From NCBI RefSeq assembly GCF_011762485.1, contig NZ_JAAKGI010000002.1, positions 124,001-188,000 of the forward strand: a DNA stretch of 64,000 bases, read 5' to 3'. Positions 62,523 to 64,000 of the stretch are shown here, piece by piece. The DNA comes from Yeosuana marina. Lineage in GTDB: Bacteria > Bacteroidota > Bacteroidia > Flavobacteriales > Flavobacteriaceae. Below the pieces are notes generated by a model that saw only the letters and a list, made by a program, of their open reading frames with translations, made no database searches and was not told the origin of the DNA. Positions within the stretch are counted from its first letter, which is position 1. Each line of letters starts with the position of its first letter. The position numbers and the translations under genes were made by a program.

Positions 62523-63503
62523 ATGGCACAAAATGTTGAGAAAGTAAATTGTCTTATTATTGGTTCTGGACCCGCAGGTTATACGGCCGCAATTTACGCG
62601 GCTAGGGCTAATATGAAACCTGTTTTATATCAGGGAATGCAACCAGGAGGACAATTAACCACTACTAATGAAGTAGAAAATTTTCCAGGATATCCAAATG
62701 GAATTACAGGACCTGAAATGATGATTGAGTTACAAAAACAAGCACAACGTTTTGACGCAGATATTAGAGATGGTTGGGTAACAAAAGTTGACTTTTCGGG
62801 GGGTATACACAAAGTTTGGATTAATGAAACTACTGAAATTCATTGTGAAACTGTTATTATTTCTACAGGAGCATCTGCTAAATATTTAGGATTAGATTCA
62901 GAACAAAAATATTTAAAATTAGGTGGAGGGGTTTCAGCCTGTGCGGTTTGTGATGGGTTCTTCTACAGAAATCAAGAAGTAGTCATTGTTGGAGCTGGAG
63001 ACTCTGCTTGTGAAGAAGCTCATTATTTATCCAAACTTTGTAAAAAAGTAACGATGTTAGTAAGAAGAGATGAGTTCAGAGCTTCTAAAATAATGGCAGA
63101 CAGAGTTAAGCATACAGAAAATATAGAAATTCTATTTAACACAGAAACAGACGAGGTTTTAGGTGATGGGCAAGTGGTTACAGGAGTAAGAGTATTTAAC
63201 AATAAAACCAATGAAAAACACGAAATTCCTGCAACAGGGTTCTTTGTGGCTATTGGACATAAACCTAATACCAATATTTTTAAAGAGTATTTAGAATTAG
63301 ATGAAACGGGTTATATTATTAATAAACCTGGTACTTCAAAGACTAATGTAGCTGGTGTTTTCGTGTCTGGTGATGCTGCAGATCATGTGTATAGACAAGC
63401 AATTACAGCAGCTGGAACAGGTTGTATGGCAGCCTTAGATGCAGAAAGATATCTAGCAGCTAAAGATTCGACTTTTGAAGTATCAACTTCTACGTATAAT
63501 TAG
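62523..63503 (+). CDS. trxB: Thioredoxin-disulfide reductase
   Basis: This flavoenzyme reduces thioredoxin with NADPH. I choose the ATG at 62523 (326 aa); the ORF's first codon at 62517 is a TTG. The FAD site is IIGSGPAGYTAAIYAARA (near 13-30), the redox disulfide is in ACAVCDGFF (near 138-146), the NADPH site is VIVGAGDSACEEA (near 155) and the second FAD motif is GVFVSGDAADHVYRQA (near 281). Length is standard. A hairpin terminator follows. Confidence 0.97.
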   Translation: MAQNVEKVNCLIIGSGPAGYTAAIYAARANMKPVLYQGMQPGGQLTTTNEVENFPGYPNGITGPEMMIELQKQAQRFDADIRDGWVTKVDFSGGIHKVWINETTEIHCETVIISTGASAKYLGLDSEQKYLKLGGGVSACAVCDGFFYRNQEVVIVGAGDSACEEAHYLSKLCKKVTMLVRRDEFRASKIMADRVKHTENIEILFNTETDEVLGDGQVVTGVRVFNNKTNEKHEIPATGFFVAIGHKPNTNIFKEYLELDETGYIINKPGTSKTNVAGVFVSGDAADHVYRQAITAAGTGCMAALDAERYLAAKDSTFEVSTSTYN

Positions 63504-63512
63504 AAAAACTTA

Positions 63513-63547
63513 ATTAAAAAGAGTGCTAATTGTTCTGTCTTTTTAAT
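63513..63547 (+). terminator. Terminator of trxB
   Basis: ATTAAAAAGA and TCTTTTTAAT form a 10 bp stem with a 15 nt loop and run into a T-rich tail. It separates trxB from the tRNA 8 bp later. Confidence 0.65.
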
Positions 63548-63554
63548 TTTTAAA

Positions 63555-63629
63555 CGGGATGTGGCGCAGTCCGGTTAGCGTACACGGCTGGGGGCCGTGT
63601 GGTCGCAGGTTCAAATCCTGTCATCCCGA
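63555..63629 (+). tRNA. tRNA-Pro (anticodon GGG)
   Basis: The acceptor arms CGGGATG and CATCCCG pair perfectly. The D arm GCGCAGTCCGGTTAGCGT follows, the anticodon stem CACGG/CCGTG holds the loop CTGGGGG with anticodon GGG, and the T arm is CAGGTTCAAATCCTG. Discriminator base A. CCA is not encoded. Its 3' end is the probable attachment site of the element whose integrase gene starts at 63861. Confidence 0.95.
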
Positions 63630-63860
63630 CAATTTGGGTATCAATGGATATCAAAAGAATGGTAATTAAATGATATTCAGCGTTTTAATATTTTGTTTGA
63701 ATTCATTTGTACCCATTTGAGTACAAATTTGAAGGTGTCCTATTAGGTGTCCTATTTTTAGGAAATAATTTCTTAAATTTGTATTAGAAGTAGTATCTTA
63801 TTTCATCTTTACAGCGATTTGGCTTTCGTTTAACTGATTTATTCATCAAAAACGAAAGTA
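63630..63860. promoter_or_regulatory. Attachment and integrase-leader region of an integrated element
   Basis: Between the tRNA-Pro and the integrase lie two tandem copies of AGGTGTCCTATT (63733-63744 and 63745-63756) and an inverted pair TTTGTAC/GTACAAA near 63706-63727. They may be arm-binding sites for the recombinase. The core attachment site would be the tRNA 3' end. Confidence 0.5.
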
Positions 63861-64000
63861 ATGACATTCCTAAAAACCTTCAATGTCCATTTTTGGCTAA
63901 AAATGACGGTCTTAAGAAAAGACGGAACATTCCCGATTTATGCAAGGATTACAATAGATGGCAAACGAGCCGATCTAAGTACCAAACAAACCACCTTAGA
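63861..64000 (+). CDS. Tyrosine recombinase/integrase, N-terminal fragment (runs off window)
   Basis: The ATG at 63861 opens a frame that stays open to the end of the window (46 codons). The translation includes NVHFWLKMTVLRKDGTFPIY and then ARITIDGKRADLSTKQTTL, the arm-DNA-binding N-terminus of Bacteroidota tyrosine recombinases (FWLKk.k.rkDG.aPIYaRITvdGkR.e.St). The catalytic domain lies beyond 64000. Position next to a tRNA fits the integrase of a genomic island or conjugative element. Confidence 0.85.
   Translation, partial: MTFLKTFNVHFWLKMTVLRKDGTFPIYARITIDGKRADLSTKQTTL

Overview
The window is low-GC DNA from a member of the Bacteroidota, almost certainly a Flavobacteriaceae species. 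The evidence is the SusC/SusD pair, a grasp-with-spasm peptide cluster, a LuxR-type propeller regulator, TAnnTTTG promoter boxes and many lipoprotein signal peptides. Carbohydrate genes of marine type and two hydrogenases suggest a polysaccharide degrader that can also use or produce H2.

Layout. (1) 0-5.4 kb is an accessory block of four minus-strand genes: three unrecognised proteins, and a PHP-ATPase of the TrlF family that is a likely defence gene. Some of these genes are bounded by short inverted repeats, and a ~100 bp repeat recurs between them. (2) 5.4-6.9 kb has no intact gene; it holds a broken XRE-type regulator, a (TTTC)8 tract and a pair of inverted repeats. (3) 6.9-15.7 kb is a RiPP cluster on the minus strand: precursor peptide, secreted protein of unknown role, ATP-grasp maturase, an unlisted 49-codon ORF, SPASM maturase, C39-peptidase ABC exporter and membrane fusion protein, with a response regulator upstream. 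(4) 16.4-37.4 kb is a polysaccharide utilisation locus on the plus strand: propeller/LuxR regulator, SusC, SusD, GDPD, GH2, two GH16, EEP hydrolase, sulfatase, GH3, GH31 and two SGNH esterases. Phosphodiesterase, sulfatase and esterases together point to a decorated glucan, not plain laminarin. (5) 37.5-45.3 kb is a divalent-metal RND efflux system (adaptor plus pump fused to a TolC-like domain) with its two-component system. (6) 45.4-61.9 kb is a hydrogen island. On the minus strand are a soluble NAD-linked group 3d hydrogenase (hoxF, a hoxU-hoxY fusion, hoxH), its protease, hypB, hypC and hypA. On the plus strand are an O2-tolerant membrane hydrogenase (hyaABC), its protease and hypFDE. A nickel permease closes the block. 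(7) 61.9-64 kb holds a small lipoprotein, trxB, tRNA-Pro(GGG) and the start of a tyrosine recombinase that runs off the window, so an integrated element begins here.

The most striking unexplained signal is regulatory. Three FNR-like palindromes (TGAY-N4-RTCA) in the hydrogen island each sit exactly 29.5 nt from a TAnnTTTG-like box. One of them does so in both directions, so four promoters share the same geometry. Three serve hydrogenase operons. The fourth drives no ORF and ends at a hairpin terminator about 150 nt later, so it looks like an FNR-controlled small RNA. A second regulatory motif, CTTAA-N6-CTTAA, precedes both the RND pump and its own two-component system.
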